Assembly: GCA_934320655.1 (NCBI GenBank)
Contig: CAKRFN010000011.1
Location: 37,052-101,051, forward strand
Source of the DNA: an uncultured Eubacterium sp.
Lineage (GTDB): Bacteria; Bacillota; Clostridia; Lachnospirales; Lachnospiraceae
Length of the DNA: 64,000 bases
Direction: 5' to 3'
Program-made: the position numbers and the translations under genes
Shown: in pieces, positions 46,864 to 55,419 of the stretch
Layout of the letters: each line of letters starts with the position of its first letter
How positions within the stretch are numbered: the first letter of the stretch is position 1
Notes under the pieces: generated by a model
Seen by the model: only the letters and a program-made list of their open reading frames with translations
Told to the model about the DNA's origin: nothing
Database searches by the model: none

Positions 46864-46915
46864 CAAAAATTCCCCGTCATCCAACTCATGCTCTGATCAG
46901 TCTTCCTACGGGGAA
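46864..46915 (-). terminator. Intrinsic terminator of the DUF3877-like gene
   Basis: On the minus strand TTCCCCGT (46908-46915) pairs with ACGGGGAA (46870-46877) across a loop of about 30 nt and is followed by TTTTTG. It lies 7 bp after the stop at 46923. Confidence 0.65.
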
Positions 46916-46922
46916 ATGCTTG

Positions 46923-47450
46923 TCAAAATCCAAAATCTTCGTAATCGGCGGGCAGAAACCGGTGATAGATCACATGGCAGCCCTCATCCTTGAAACAATA
47001 ATAGTAAGGGTCATCGCCCTCCGTAAAACGGATCAGCAGGTCAAATTCACCGTTATCAAGTGCTGTCGCCGTACTCGCATACGGCTGTGCCTCAAACAGC
47101 CGCTTTACGTCATCGAGTGTCGCGTGTCCGCCCAGCAGTTCGACTAACTGGCGGATAAACGCATTTTCCTTCTGGTGCGCATGCACATACTCCACGCCAT
47201 CCTCCGATATCAGAAAACAGAAGCGGTCCTCTACATGTGTGACCTCCACGCCGCCAAGCTCCGCCGACACTGCCTCCGGAAAACCGGAAAGGCGCGCCTG
47301 CATCTCGTCCGCCGTATCTGCACAGTCATAGAAATGCCGGAGCGATTCCAGCGGATAATACAGCCGGATCGTCTCCTTGCGGTAGCCGAGCTTTGCCTGC
47401 TCCTCCACGATCAGATCCATTAAATTTTTCTCTAAATCCTTATGACTCAT
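46923..47450 (-). CDS. DUF3877-like protein of unknown function
   Basis: A 175-residue soluble acidic protein. I tentatively place it in DUF3877, a family I know from Lachnospiraceae, from its length and segments such as RLYYPLESLRHFY and GGVEVTHVEDRFCFLISEDGVEYVH. No catalytic motif is evident. The second of two adjacent ATGs was chosen because GAGG lies 5 nt before it. It ends the ABC transporter transcript or stands alone after a gap of about 60 bp. Confidence 0.65.
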   Translation of the reverse strand: MSHKDLEKNLMDLIVEEQAKLGYRKETIRLYYPLESLRHFYDCADTADEMQARLSGFPEAVSAELGGVEVTHVEDRFCFLISEDGVEYVHAHQKENAFIRQLVELLGGHATLDDVKRLFEAQPYASTATALDNGEFDLLIRFTEGDDPYYYCFKDEGCHVIYHRFLPADYEDFGF

Positions 47451-47512
47451 CATACCCTCACTACGATTCCTGTTACGACCAATCGTCTGCTATCAATATT
47501 TTACCACCAATA

Positions 47513-48502
47513 TTACTCTCTCACGAGTGAAAAGTAATCGTCCAGCTCGTCCGTCTTGCATTCACCCTTGCTCATCCAGAAATCTGCCATCTCCTTGCAC
47601 AGATCATAGATGTTGCCCTCTGCATTCGCATCCAGCAGCTTTTCGTTGTCCTCTTTTCCGAGGAACCGCAGTCCGGACGCATCGCTCTCGATATCCTCCG
47701 GTGTCACTTCCTCAAAACCGCTCGCCATATTCTCATATGCCTCTGTCGCATTCGTCTGGTAAAAATCAACGGCTTTGTACCATGCCTCCTTAACCGCCTC
47801 CACGATCTCGGGATGCTCCTCCGCATAGCTTGCGTTGACAACCAGACTGTCGGAAATCGCATCGGGATAATCCGCACTCGTAACGATCGTGTGCGCACCT
47901 GCGACCTCTGCGAGCGCATTTGAAAGCTCCGGCTCCCACATGATCGCGGCATCGACCTGTCCACCGATAAATGCCACGCCTGCCTCGGTCGTATCTCCCA
48001 TATCCTGCACATCGATATCATCCTCTGTCAGTGAAGATCCATCCTCAAGTGCCTTTAAGAAAAAGTAATAGGAAGATGCGGACTTGTCCAAAGCGACCGA
48101 TCTGCCCTTGAGATCATCCAGTGAATTGATGCCCTCGACAGCTACCAGCGCGTCCGCTCCGAACGACTCATCCATCGTCAGCACATATCTGCTGGCTGCA
48201 CCGTTTGCAAACATTTTGATATTCGGGTCCTGCGCGGTTGCCAGAAACTGGATATCACCCTTTGTAATCAGGCTGGCATACGTCGATTCATCCTCGATGA
48301 CCTGAATATTCATATGGATTCCGGCGTCCTCAAAATAGCCCTGCTCCTGTGCGATAAACATCGGCGAATATCCGCTGAACGTACAAAACGCCATATTTAC
48401 CTCTGTCAGTCCGTCTACCGACTCCTGCTTGCTTCCGCAGCCGGTCAGCAGCGTGGTTGCGAGCAGCAATCCCATCAACAGTACACTCATTTTCTTCTTC
48501 AT
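47513..48502 (-). CDS. ABC transporter substrate-binding lipoprotein (SsuA/NrtA/ThiY type)
   Basis: A 329-residue extracellular lipoprotein (lipobox LLTGCGS) of the SsuA/TauA/ThiY family: MAFCTFSGYSPMFIAQEQGYFEDAGI is the usual start of the mature fold, and later segments such as DLKGRSVALDKSASSYYF fit. It delivers substrate to the permease and ATPase encoded upstream. Sulfonate is the favoured guess because a metY gene lies next to the operon. Nitrate, taurine or a thiamine precursor cannot be excluded. Confidence 0.9.
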   Translation of the reverse strand: MKKKMSVLLMGLLLATTLLTGCGSKQESVDGLTEVNMAFCTFSGYSPMFIAQEQGYFEDAGIHMNIQVIEDESTYASLITKGDIQFLATAQDPNIKMFANGAASRYVLTMDESFGADALVAVEGINSLDDLKGRSVALDKSASSYYFFLKALEDGSSLTEDDIDVQDMGDTTEAGVAFIGGQVDAAIMWEPELSNALAEVAGAHTIVTSADYPDAISDSLVVNASYAEEHPEIVEAVKEAWYKAVDFYQTNATEAYENMASGFEEVTPEDIESDASGLRFLGKEDNEKLLDANAEGNIYDLCKEMADFWMSKGECKTDELDDYFSLVRE

Positions 48503-48580
48503 ACAAGTTTCTCCTCTTTTGTCATATTTATGTACCAGCTCCGTGCAGAGCGAATACGCATCTGATGTTCTATCTTTTAT

Positions 48581-49369
48581 TTACTGATCCAGCGCCGCGT
48601 CCATGCTCTCTTTCCAGAGCATGTCCATGATCTGCTTCTTGATCTGTAAAAATTCCGGCAGCACAAGGCTCTCATGCGTGCGCTCACCCGGCAGATCGAC
48701 ATCCAGCACCGCCCGGACCGTACCGGGTCTGCGGCTCATCACATAAATGCGGTCCCCTAACAGTACCGCCTCGTCGATATCGTGCGTGATAAACAAAATC
48801 GTCGTCTTTGTCTTTTTGCTGATGTCCGCCAGCAGCTCCTGCATGACGACACGCGTCTGTGCGTCCAGCGCGCCAAACGGCTCATCCATGAGCAGGATCT
48901 CCGGCTCATTGGCAAGTGTCCGCGCGATCGCCACACGCTGCTTCATACCGCCGGACAACTGCTTGGGCAATGCCTGCTCAAATCCGGTCAGCCCGACCAG
49001 CTCAATATACTTCTTTGCAATCTGTGCACGCTCGTCCTTCGGCACTTTTTTCATTTTCAGTCCGAATTCTACATTTTTCTGAACCGATAACCACGGGAAC
49101 AGGCTGTAGCCCTGAAATACCATGCCGCGGTCTGCGCCCGGACCCTCCACCGGTCTGCCGTCGAGCAGCACCTGTCCGGAGGATGGTGTATTCAGTCCGC
49201 CTAAAATGTTGATCAGTGTCGTTTTTCCACAGCCGGACGGACCGACAATCATCACAAACTCACCGTCTTTTACTTCCAGATTCACATGGTCGATCGCCGT
49301 GACCGATCCTCTCTTGCTGTCATCAAATACTTTTGTCAGGTCAACCGCCTGCAATTTATACTGCTCCAT
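48581..49369 (-). CDS. ABC transporter ATPase (SsuB/TauB type)
   Basis: A 262-residue ATPase with Walker A GPSGCGKTTL, Q-loop VFQGYSLFPW, signature LSGGMKQRVA, Walker B ILLMDEPFGALD and switch His in ITHDIDEAV. It energises the adjacent permease. It lies between the permease (15 bp) and the binding protein (78 bp). Confidence 0.95.
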   Translation of the reverse strand: MEQYKLQAVDLTKVFDDSKRGSVTAIDHVNLEVKDGEFVMIVGPSGCGKTTLINILGGLNTPSSGQVLLDGRPVEGPGADRGMVFQGYSLFPWLSVQKNVEFGLKMKKVPKDERAQIAKKYIELVGLTGFEQALPKQLSGGMKQRVAIARTLANEPEILLMDEPFGALDAQTRVVMQELLADISKKTKTTILFITHDIDEAVLLGDRIYVMSRRPGTVRAVLDVDLPGERTHESLVLPEFLQIKKQIMDMLWKESMDAALDQ

Positions 49370-49384
49370 GTTCGTTATACCCCT

Positions 49385-50167
49385 CTATTTATCAGTCAGA
49401 CGCTCGTGCCACGGTGCCACGATCCGTGTCAGCACGCGGAACAAAAAGTCGGTGATCAGTCCGATGAGTCCGATCAGGATCAGACCCGCAAAGATCGTAT
49501 CGGTCGCCAGATAACGCTGCGAGCGCAGGATCATATAGCCAAGACCGTTCTGTGCCGCCACCATCTCTGCTACGACCAGATATGTCCACGCCCAGCCGAT
49601 CGTCAGACGGAAATCGTCCATCAGACCCGGCAGCGCCGCCGGAAGAATGACCTCCCCATAGACCTGCCATTTGCTGGCGCCAAGCGTCTTTGCCGCGTTG
49701 ATCAGATTCACATCCACATCCGATACCGTGTCGCACACCATCAGCACGAGCTGGAAAAACGTGCCGAGAAAAATGATCGTATATTTCTGCGTCTCATCGA
49801 TACCCAGGTATAACAGTGTCAGCGGAACGAGCGCCACAACCGGAAGGTAACGCGCAAACTCGATGATCGGCTGGATAAACGCGCTGAACTTTCTCGAATT
49901 TGCCATCAGCATTCCGCAGGGAAGCGCCACGACCACCGACCAGAACCATCCGACCACAACACGTGTCGTCGACTCAAAGCAGTTCGCCCACAACGAGCCG
50001 TCCTGATACAATTCCACGATTCTGCGTGCCACCGCAAGCGGCGACGGCAAAAACAGCTCCGATACGATTCCGCCGAATGTGAGGACACACCACAGAATAA
50101 TGATCAGCAGAAAGCAGATCATACTTAACAGAAATTCCACATTGATATAACGTTTACTCTTTTTCAT
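49385..50167 (-). CDS. ABC transporter permease (SsuC/TauC type)
   Basis: A 260-residue membrane permease with six helices and the EAA loop NAAKTLGASKWQVYGEVILPAALPGL. It is the first transporter gene of the operon and follows the PIN/NYN-like gene by 16 bp, with AAGGAG 12 nt before the ATG, so the four genes probably share a transcript. Confidence 0.94.
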   Translation of the reverse strand: MKKSKRYINVEFLLSMICFLLIIILWCVLTFGGIVSELFLPSPLAVARRIVELYQDGSLWANCFESTTRVVVGWFWSVVVALPCGMLMANSRKFSAFIQPIIEFARYLPVVALVPLTLLYLGIDETQKYTIIFLGTFFQLVLMVCDTVSDVDVNLINAAKTLGASKWQVYGEVILPAALPGLMDDFRLTIGWAWTYLVVAEMVAAQNGLGYMILRSQRYLATDTIFAGLILIGLIGLITDFLFRVLTRIVAPWHERLTDK

Positions 50168-50183
50168 AGATCAAACCCGCTCC

Positions 50184-51056
50184 TTACAATTTGCTCATGA
50201 TCTTTACATGTTTTTTCAGCACCTTGTAATATCCGCTTCCCTGTTCCTGTCCGAACTTCTTCACCGCCTCTACATTGAGTTTCTGAAGGTTCTTTTTCGG
50301 ATCATCGATATGATGATAAATCTCCATGAGCGCATCCGTTCCCTCTACGTCGCAGTCGGTATGTGCCAGCGCCGTAGCGAAATAGTTTTTCAGCCGCGCC
50401 TTCCGTTTGGGCAGATAACGCTCACTCAGACCGGCAAATTGTTCCGGATGCTGCTTCATGTAATAGTAGAGTTCATCGCCAGTCTCCTGATCGTACATAC
50501 ACACAAACGCATCGTGGAACAGTGTCAGCTTGGACAGCGGGATCGACGCGCAAAGCTGCTCAATATCAGCCCTATACTGCGGCTCCAGCTCCTCATGCTC
50601 CGGCTCTTCCAGAAGCTCCGGAAGCGCTGCGGTCTCCAGCTCTGTGCCCTCTGTGCCCGCCCGCAGAAGCTGTGCGAGCTTTTTGCACTCGGTGCTCTTC
50701 ATCCGGCGCACAGGTTTTCCGCGCTGCACCCAGTATTTGACAGCCGCATCAAAACCGGTATCATTTGAAACGATCACAAAAGCGTGATCCGGCGACAGCG
50801 CCACGCGCGCGCCCAGCTCCGTCACGAGCTGGAAATCCAGTGCATTGCTGCCCTCCACGCATTTGATCCACTCGATCGTGCGGTTAGATAACCGCGTCAG
50901 TTCGATCACACGCTCATAGCTCATATGCGGGCTCTTGTCCGTATAAAAAACCAGAATCTCATCTTTGGAATGCATCACCAGCGCCAACTGAATCCATGCA
51001 TCATTCACATTCTCACTGTCAACAAAATAGACCGTGGATTTCTTGTCATCACTCAT
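50184..51056 (-). CDS. PIN/NYN-like nuclease-fold protein
   Basis: A 290-residue protein whose N-terminal half (about 5-130) looks like a PIN/NYN fold: VYFVDSENVNDAW, LVFYTDKS, GSNALDFQLVTELG and VIVSNDTGFDAAVKYWVQRG hold the usual acidic residues. The C-terminal half (about 165-290) is helical and unknown. An RNA-processing role is likely but untested. Two adjacent ATGs are possible; 51056 has GGAG 7 nt upstream. It heads the transcript of the ABC transporter and is divergent from metY2. Confidence 0.75.
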   Translation of the reverse strand: MSDDKKSTVYFVDSENVNDAWIQLALVMHSKDEILVFYTDKSPHMSYERVIELTRLSNRTIEWIKCVEGSNALDFQLVTELGARVALSPDHAFVIVSNDTGFDAAVKYWVQRGKPVRRMKSTECKKLAQLLRAGTEGTELETAALPELLEEPEHEELEPQYRADIEQLCASIPLSKLTLFHDAFVCMYDQETGDELYYYMKQHPEQFAGLSERYLPKRKARLKNYFATALAHTDCDVEGTDALMEIYHHIDDPKKNLQKLNVEAVKKFGQEQGSGYYKVLKKHVKIMSKL

Positions 51057-51158
51057 CATTCTTCTCCTATATATCATACGTTTACACGCTTTATTATTTT
51101 ACTACTTTACCACATTATCGTGTACGAATGCCTTGTTTATTATCATAGCATAAAACTG

Positions 51159-51187
51159 TTGTGAAAATCTATATGAAATGTTAAAAT
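51159..51187 (+). promoter_or_regulatory. Candidate promoter of the second metY gene
   Basis: TTGTGA (51159-51164) and TAAAAT (51182-51187) are 17 bp apart, 63 bp before the ATG. The leader is very AT-rich, and I see no S-box, T-box or other known sulfur riboswitch in it. Confidence 0.4.
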
Positions 51188-51250
51188 ATAAACAGTTCAT
51201 TTACTGATTTTTTAAGTAATTTTGTACAATTTTTTTAGGAGGAACCCTTT

Positions 51251-52525
51251 ATGAAAACCAACACTATCTGTGTACAGGGCGGCTATACTCCGGGAAACGG
51301 AGAGCCCCGTCAGGTCCCTATCATCCAGAGCACGACCTTCAAATACGATACGAGCGAGGATATGGGCAAGTTATTCGATCTGGAGGCATCCGGATATTTC
51401 TACACCCGTCTGCAGAATCCGACAAACGACTACGTTGCGGCAAAAATTGCCGAGCTCGAGGGCGGTACGGCTGCGATGCTGACCTCCAGCGGACAGGCAG
51501 CAAACTTTTTTGCCCTGTTTAATATCTGTGAGTGCGGAGACCACATCGTTTCCAGCAGCAGCATCTACGGCGGCACATTCAACCTGATCGCTGTCACGAT
51601 GAGGCGCATGGGCATTGATGTGACATTCGTCTCTCCCACTGCCAGTGATGACGAACTAAACGCCGCTTTCCGTCCGAACACGAAAGCAATGTTCGGTGAG
51701 ACCATCGCCAACCCCGCGCTGACCGTGTTAGATATTGAGCGCTTTGCCAAGGCTGCCCATGCACACGGTGTACCGCTCATCGTGGACAACACGTTTGCGA
51801 CTCCGGTCGGCTGCCGTCCGTTTGAGTGGGGCGCAGATATTGTGACGCATTCCACGACAAAATACATGGACGGACACGGTGCCGGTGTCGGCGGCGCGAT
51901 CGTAGACAGCGGCCATTTCGACTGGATGGCACACGCCGACAAATACCCCGGTCTGACTACGCCGGATGAGAGCTACCACGGAATCACCTACGCCGAGCGT
52001 TTCGGCAACGGCGGCGCATTTATCACCAAATGCACGTCACAGCTCATGCGCGATCTCGGTTCGATCCAGAGCCCGCAGAATGCATTTCTGCTCAACCTTG
52101 GTCTGGAAAGCCTGCATGTGCGCATGAAACGCCACTGTGAAAACGGACAGGCCGTTGCGGAGTATCTGCACGATCATCCGAAGGTAGCTTATGTAAACTA
52201 CTGCGGTCTGGTGGATGACCCCTACCATGAATTAGCCACCAAATATCTGCCGAACGGCAGCTGCGGTGTCGTTTCCTTCGGCCTGAAGGGTGGACGCACA
52301 GCCGCCAGCACATTTATGAAGAGCTTGAAACTGGCTGCCATCGAGACGCATGTCGCAGATGCACGCACCTGCTGTCTCAATCCGGCATCCTCCACCCACC
52401 GTCAGATGACCGATGAGCAGCTGAAAGAGGCGGGTGTACCTGCCGAGCTCGTCCGCATCAGCGTTGGTCTTGAGGACATCGAGGATCTGATCGCGGATCT
52501 GTCTCAGGCACTCGACCAGTGCTGA
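51251..52525 (+). CDS. O-acetylhomoserine/O-acetylserine sulfhydrylase family protein (second MetY)
   Basis: A 424-residue PLP enzyme of the Cys/Met metabolism family: FYTRLQNPT, PLP lysine in HSTTKYMDGHG and LNPASSTHRQM. It is clearly diverged from the metY at 38616-39929. It probably uses O-acetylhomoserine with sulfide or another thiol. AGGAGG precedes the ATG. It is divergent from the PIN-like gene and SsuABC-type operon, which fits sulfur scavenging. Confidence 0.92.
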   Translation: MKTNTICVQGGYTPGNGEPRQVPIIQSTTFKYDTSEDMGKLFDLEASGYFYTRLQNPTNDYVAAKIAELEGGTAAMLTSSGQAANFFALFNICECGDHIVSSSSIYGGTFNLIAVTMRRMGIDVTFVSPTASDDELNAAFRPNTKAMFGETIANPALTVLDIERFAKAAHAHGVPLIVDNTFATPVGCRPFEWGADIVTHSTTKYMDGHGAGVGGAIVDSGHFDWMAHADKYPGLTTPDESYHGITYAERFGNGGAFITKCTSQLMRDLGSIQSPQNAFLLNLGLESLHVRMKRHCENGQAVAEYLHDHPKVAYVNYCGLVDDPYHELATKYLPNGSCGVVSFGLKGGRTAASTFMKSLKLAAIETHVADARTCCLNPASSTHRQMTDEQLKEAGVPAELVRISVGLEDIEDLIADLSQALDQC

Positions 52526-52584
52526 TTTCCGGTTCTTACGGAACCGTCGCCCGCAGGACTTCTTCAGATATTTTGCAGCAAACC

Positions 52585-52623
52585 AAAACATGCACGCCCC
52601 TTTAAGGGTGTGCATGTTTTTTT
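52585..52623. terminator. Bidirectional terminator between metY2 and the flippase-like gene
   Basis: A-rich and T-rich flanks surround the stem ACATGCACGCCC paired with GGGTGTGCATGT (one bulge, short loop). T-runs lie on both strands. The last codons of the minus-strand gene lie inside the hairpin. Confidence 0.8.
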
Positions 52624-53636
52624 ATGAAAAACTGATAAATTGTAATCACCAATCCAATGATCAGCATCAGGTAAAAGCTCACGCCTCTTGTAATACACAT
52701 CGAAGCTGTCACACCCTGCGCCGTAAAAATACCACGGAACGCACGCCGGTACATCGCCTCTGTAATTCCCTGTGCACCGGGTACCGGCAGCATATCGACT
52801 CCGATATAGACAGCCGCCTGCAGCCACATGATCGTCGTCAGGGACGCTCCGCTCATTCCCATTCCCCGATAGACAACATACGTCAGCGCAAAAACCGTCG
52901 CACGCTGTAGCACCGTACCGAGCAGAACCACCACGAGATTCTTTTTATGTAGCTTGAAAAACGAGAGCGCGCTCTGGTAATTGTCCATAAAATGGTCTAA
53001 CCGCTCTTTCCGCGATCCCGTACTGCTGAGCAGATGCAGCTTCACAGCCAGCCATTCCACCTTGCCAAGAAACAGCCGCACAACGGACGGTGTCAGCATG
53101 ACCATGAGCAGTCCGACAACCAGCAAACCATTGAGCACCAGACCGAGCAGAAACAGGCGGTAATACCACGTACCCAGCCACCCGCGCAGCGGTCCGTTCC
53201 AGAAAATGAGTATTCCGAGTCCGAACAGCACGAGCACCAGCTTATACATAAACGCCAGCATCATCAGCGCTACCGATGCAAACGACCATGAATTGCCGTC
53301 TTTTTTCAGGTAATACAGCTGCATCGGCTGACCGCCGGTCGCTGACGGAGTAATTCCCGAAAAGAAAAATCCGATAAACGCACAGCACAGACAGCTTAAC
53401 AGACTGCTCACACTGCCGAATGACCGTAGCAGATACCACATCATAATGCCCTCCGCGCTCACAAAAAGCACCGCCATCGCGATCGCCAGAACGAGCGGTC
53501 CGGTCGCCATCCGGTGCATCGCCGCTTGTACCTCACTGAATTCCTCATCCCGGAACACAAACCAGAATGTCAGGCCCATGATTGCCAGAAACAATATAAT
53601 ATTTACAACTAATTTCTTTTTCTTCTTCTGATCCAT
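52602..53636 (-). CDS. Lysylphosphatidylglycerol-synthase-type membrane protein (UPF0104/flippase-like domain)
   Basis: A 344-residue integral membrane protein with about eight helices and the family signatures SGITPSATGGQPMQ and DMLPVPGAQGITEA. It matches the membrane half of MprF (flippase-like domain) without the aminoacyl transferase. The substrate is unknown; a lipid is likely. No Shine-Dalgarno is visible for either ATG (53636 or 53672); 53636 directly precedes the basic start of the first helix. Confidence 0.85.
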   Translation of the reverse strand: MDQKKKKKLVVNIILFLAIMGLTFWFVFRDEEFSEVQAAMHRMATGPLVLAIAMAVLFVSAEGIMMWYLLRSFGSVSSLLSCLCCAFIGFFFSGITPSATGGQPMQLYYLKKDGNSWSFASVALMMLAFMYKLVLVLFGLGILIFWNGPLRGWLGTWYYRLFLLGLVLNGLLVVGLLMVMLTPSVVRLFLGKVEWLAVKLHLLSSTGSRKERLDHFMDNYQSALSFFKLHKKNLVVVLLGTVLQRATVFALTYVVYRGMGMSGASLTTIMWLQAAVYIGVDMLPVPGAQGITEAMYRRAFRGIFTAQGVTASMCITRGVSFYLMLIIGLVITIYQFFIKKHAHP

Positions 53637-53684
53637 GACGCATAATATAGCACACTTTTTCAATGGATGCAATAACGAAAATAT

Positions 53685-54593
53685 TTAAGCACAGCTAACG
53701 GGTCTTTTTGCTCCGGTCACCATTTCCCAGTGATCCAGCACATGTCTGCCGATCACCGGATCGTACATTTTTCCGAGATTACGCTCAATCTCGTGATAGC
53801 AATAGATAAAATCATGCGCCTCGCGGTAGCAGCGGTTCGAGGTCATCGCGTCGATCGAATCGCAGATCGCAATGATTCTGGCTCCCAGCGGAATCTCAGC
53901 GCCCGCCGCACCGGTCGGATAACCCTTGCCGTCAAAGCGCTCATGGTGCATAAGCACAATATCCGACAATTCGCTGAGCTTTTTGGACTTTCCGAGTATC
54001 TCTGCCCCGATCTGCGGATGCTTTTTGATACTCTCGAACTCCTCCTTTGTCAATTTGCCCGCCTTATTTAAAATTGCATCCGGCACACCGATCTTGCCGA
54101 TGTCATGTAAATGTGCCGCGATATGGATCTTCTCCGTATCCGAAGCCCGAAGCCCTAACAGCTTGCAGACCCGCAGCGCCATATCGCTCACACGCTGGGA
54201 ATGTCCGGCAGTATACGAATCCTTGGCATCAAGCGCACACGCAATACACTCAATGATCTCATGATAATCGATCTCCGCGCCGCAAAATTCACAGATCGAA
54301 TCATCCACGACTGGTTCTTCCTCCACCGTCTCCACGCAGTGCTCACAACACTCGATCCGATACATATTTTTCCGGTCGATCGCACCGATCTCCTCTAACA
54401 GATTGATCATGCGGTAAACAGTCGCCGCACCGATCCCGCTGTCGATCGCCGCTGCCTTATAATAGATCTCCTTGCAGCAATCACAATCCTCCTGCAATAT
54501 CACATCCAGCAGAATCTGGCGCTGCTTTGTGATCCGGCAGCCGATATCGCGCAGTTTCTGGATGATGATCTCTTTTTGCATCTCTGTTCTCAT
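53685..54593 (-). CDS. Fur-type DNA-binding domain fused to an HD-GYP phosphodiesterase domain
   Basis: A 302-residue two-domain regulator. Residues 5-80 are a Fur winged helix (LRDIGCRITKQRQILLDVI, then GAATVYRMINLLEEIGAI). A cysteine-rich link follows: Cys82, Cys83, Cys86, Cys101 and Cys104, where CEFCG matches the structural zinc motif of Fur. The His-rich sensor motif before it in Fur is absent. Residues 112-292 are an HD-GYP domain with HLHDIGK (His163, Asp164), HHERFDGKGYP (216-226) and CDSIDAM. HD-GYP proteins hydrolyse cyclic di-GMP. The enzyme domain replaces the Fur dimerisation domain. AAGGTG lies 5 nt before the ATG. The promoter carries the GTTAG-N6-CTAAC dyad, so autoregulation is likely. 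Confidence 0.9.
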   Translation of the reverse strand: MRTEMQKEIIIQKLRDIGCRITKQRQILLDVILQEDCDCCKEIYYKAAAIDSGIGAATVYRMINLLEEIGAIDRKNMYRIECCEHCVETVEEEPVVDDSICEFCGAEIDYHEIIECIACALDAKDSYTAGHSQRVSDMALRVCKLLGLRASDTEKIHIAAHLHDIGKIGVPDAILNKAGKLTKEEFESIKKHPQIGAEILGKSKKLSELSDIVLMHHERFDGKGYPTGAAGAEIPLGARIIAICDSIDAMTSNRCYREAHDFIYCYHEIERNLGKMYDPVIGRHVLDHWEMVTGAKRPVSCA

Positions 54594-54668
54594 ATTTACA
54601 CCTTCTTTGACTAAGTCTTAACGAAATGTTCTGATTCAATCACTACAACTTCGGTAGGTATTCTTTTT

Positions 54669-54704
54669 GATAGTTAGTATACTCTAACCCGTATTAGATG
54701 TCAA
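54669..54704 (-). promoter_or_regulatory. Promoter and operator of the Fur-HD-GYP gene
   Basis: On the minus strand TTGACA (54699-54704) and TATACT (54676-54681) are 17 bp apart. The dyad GTTAG-N6-CTAAC lies at 54673-54688, so the -10 box overlaps the dyad spacer and one arm; a bound protein would block the promoter. The outer bases GATAGTTAG and CTAACC are shared with the HMA-gene promoter at 58918-58938. Confidence 0.65.
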
Positions 54705-54776
54705 GAATCCGTCTGCCCGAAAAATTCTCGCGGAGCATTTTGTGTGATAGGAATTTCCTACTTAAATAACTAAGCA

Positions 54777-54820
54777 GCAAAAAACTGCCTGATCCCGCCC
54801 AGAATGGGATCAGACAGTTT
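54777..54820 (-). terminator. Intrinsic terminator of the flavodoxin-DUF3793 transcript
   Basis: On the minus strand AACTGTCTGATCCC pairs with GGGATCAGGCAGTT (one G-U pair) and is followed by TTTTG. It lies about 12 bp beyond the DUF3793 stop. Confidence 0.8.
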
Positions 54821-54831
54821 GATCTTTCGTC

Positions 54832-55395
54832 TCACGCACAGACAGTCAACTGTGCCAGACTCCGCCCCTGCAAAAATACCTGACGGTATACGCGGGAACA
54901 TTTGCTCATTTTATCAAATAAGCGCTGCGCATAAGCTGTATCGCAATAGACTTTCCACAGCCCACAGCTCTTGCAGTCGCGTCCGCCATGCTCAATGAAG
55001 CCTTTCACATCCTCGATGGGGTATCCTAAGAATACACCGATCTCATGGGGAAAACAGCTATTATGTGCAACCCGCTCCTTCAAATGATTCAGACAGCCGT
55101 CGACGCTGACGTCCTCATATCCATACGGCTCGAGCAGTTCCGATACACCGTCCTGTCGCAATCCCTTTTCCAAATGACTCTGCCGATAGGCATAGATCAA
55201 TACAGACGCCTCTCTCCACACCAGCGCTTCAACGTAAACCCCACGCTCATTCAACGTGGCATTTACTTCCCGAAGTTCCTCTCTCGCCCGTGTCTCATCT
55301 GTATGAAAATAACTGAACAGTCCGGCACTCTTGATGCCCGCCAGTGTCGGTGCACAATGTTCGATCAGTGCTTTTTCCAGTCGCTCCCCACGCAT
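54832..55395 (-). CDS. DUF3793 family protein
   Basis: A 187-residue protein of DUF3793: ALIEHCAPTLAGIKSAGLFSY at the start, YRQSHLE, FPHEIGVFLGYPIEDVKGFIEHGG and CKSCGLWKVYCD. The function is unknown. The family is commonly found next to flavodoxin and ferrous iron transport genes in Clostridia, so an iron-limitation role is suspected. GGAGG lies 5 nt before the ATG at 55395. It follows the flavodoxin by 24 bp and shares its promoter. Confidence 0.88.
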   Translation of the reverse strand: MRGERLEKALIEHCAPTLAGIKSAGLFSYFHTDETRAREELREVNATLNERGVYVEALVWREASVLIYAYRQSHLEKGLRQDGVSELLEPYGYEDVSVDGCLNHLKERVAHNSCFPHEIGVFLGYPIEDVKGFIEHGGRDCKSCGLWKVYCDTAYAQRLFDKMSKCSRVYRQVFLQGRSLAQLTVCA

Positions 55396-55419
55396 GGCAG
55401 CCTCCTCTATCAATCAGGA

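Noticed and set aside
51080..51250. SAM or other sulfur riboswitch before the second metY
   Set aside because: The leader is AT-rich with no S-box core, T-box or clear multi-stem fold visible by eye.
54600..54720. Classical Fur box upstream of the Fur-HD-GYP gene
   Set aside because: No GATAATGATAATCATTATC-like sequence is present; the dyad found is GTTAG-N6-CTAAC.
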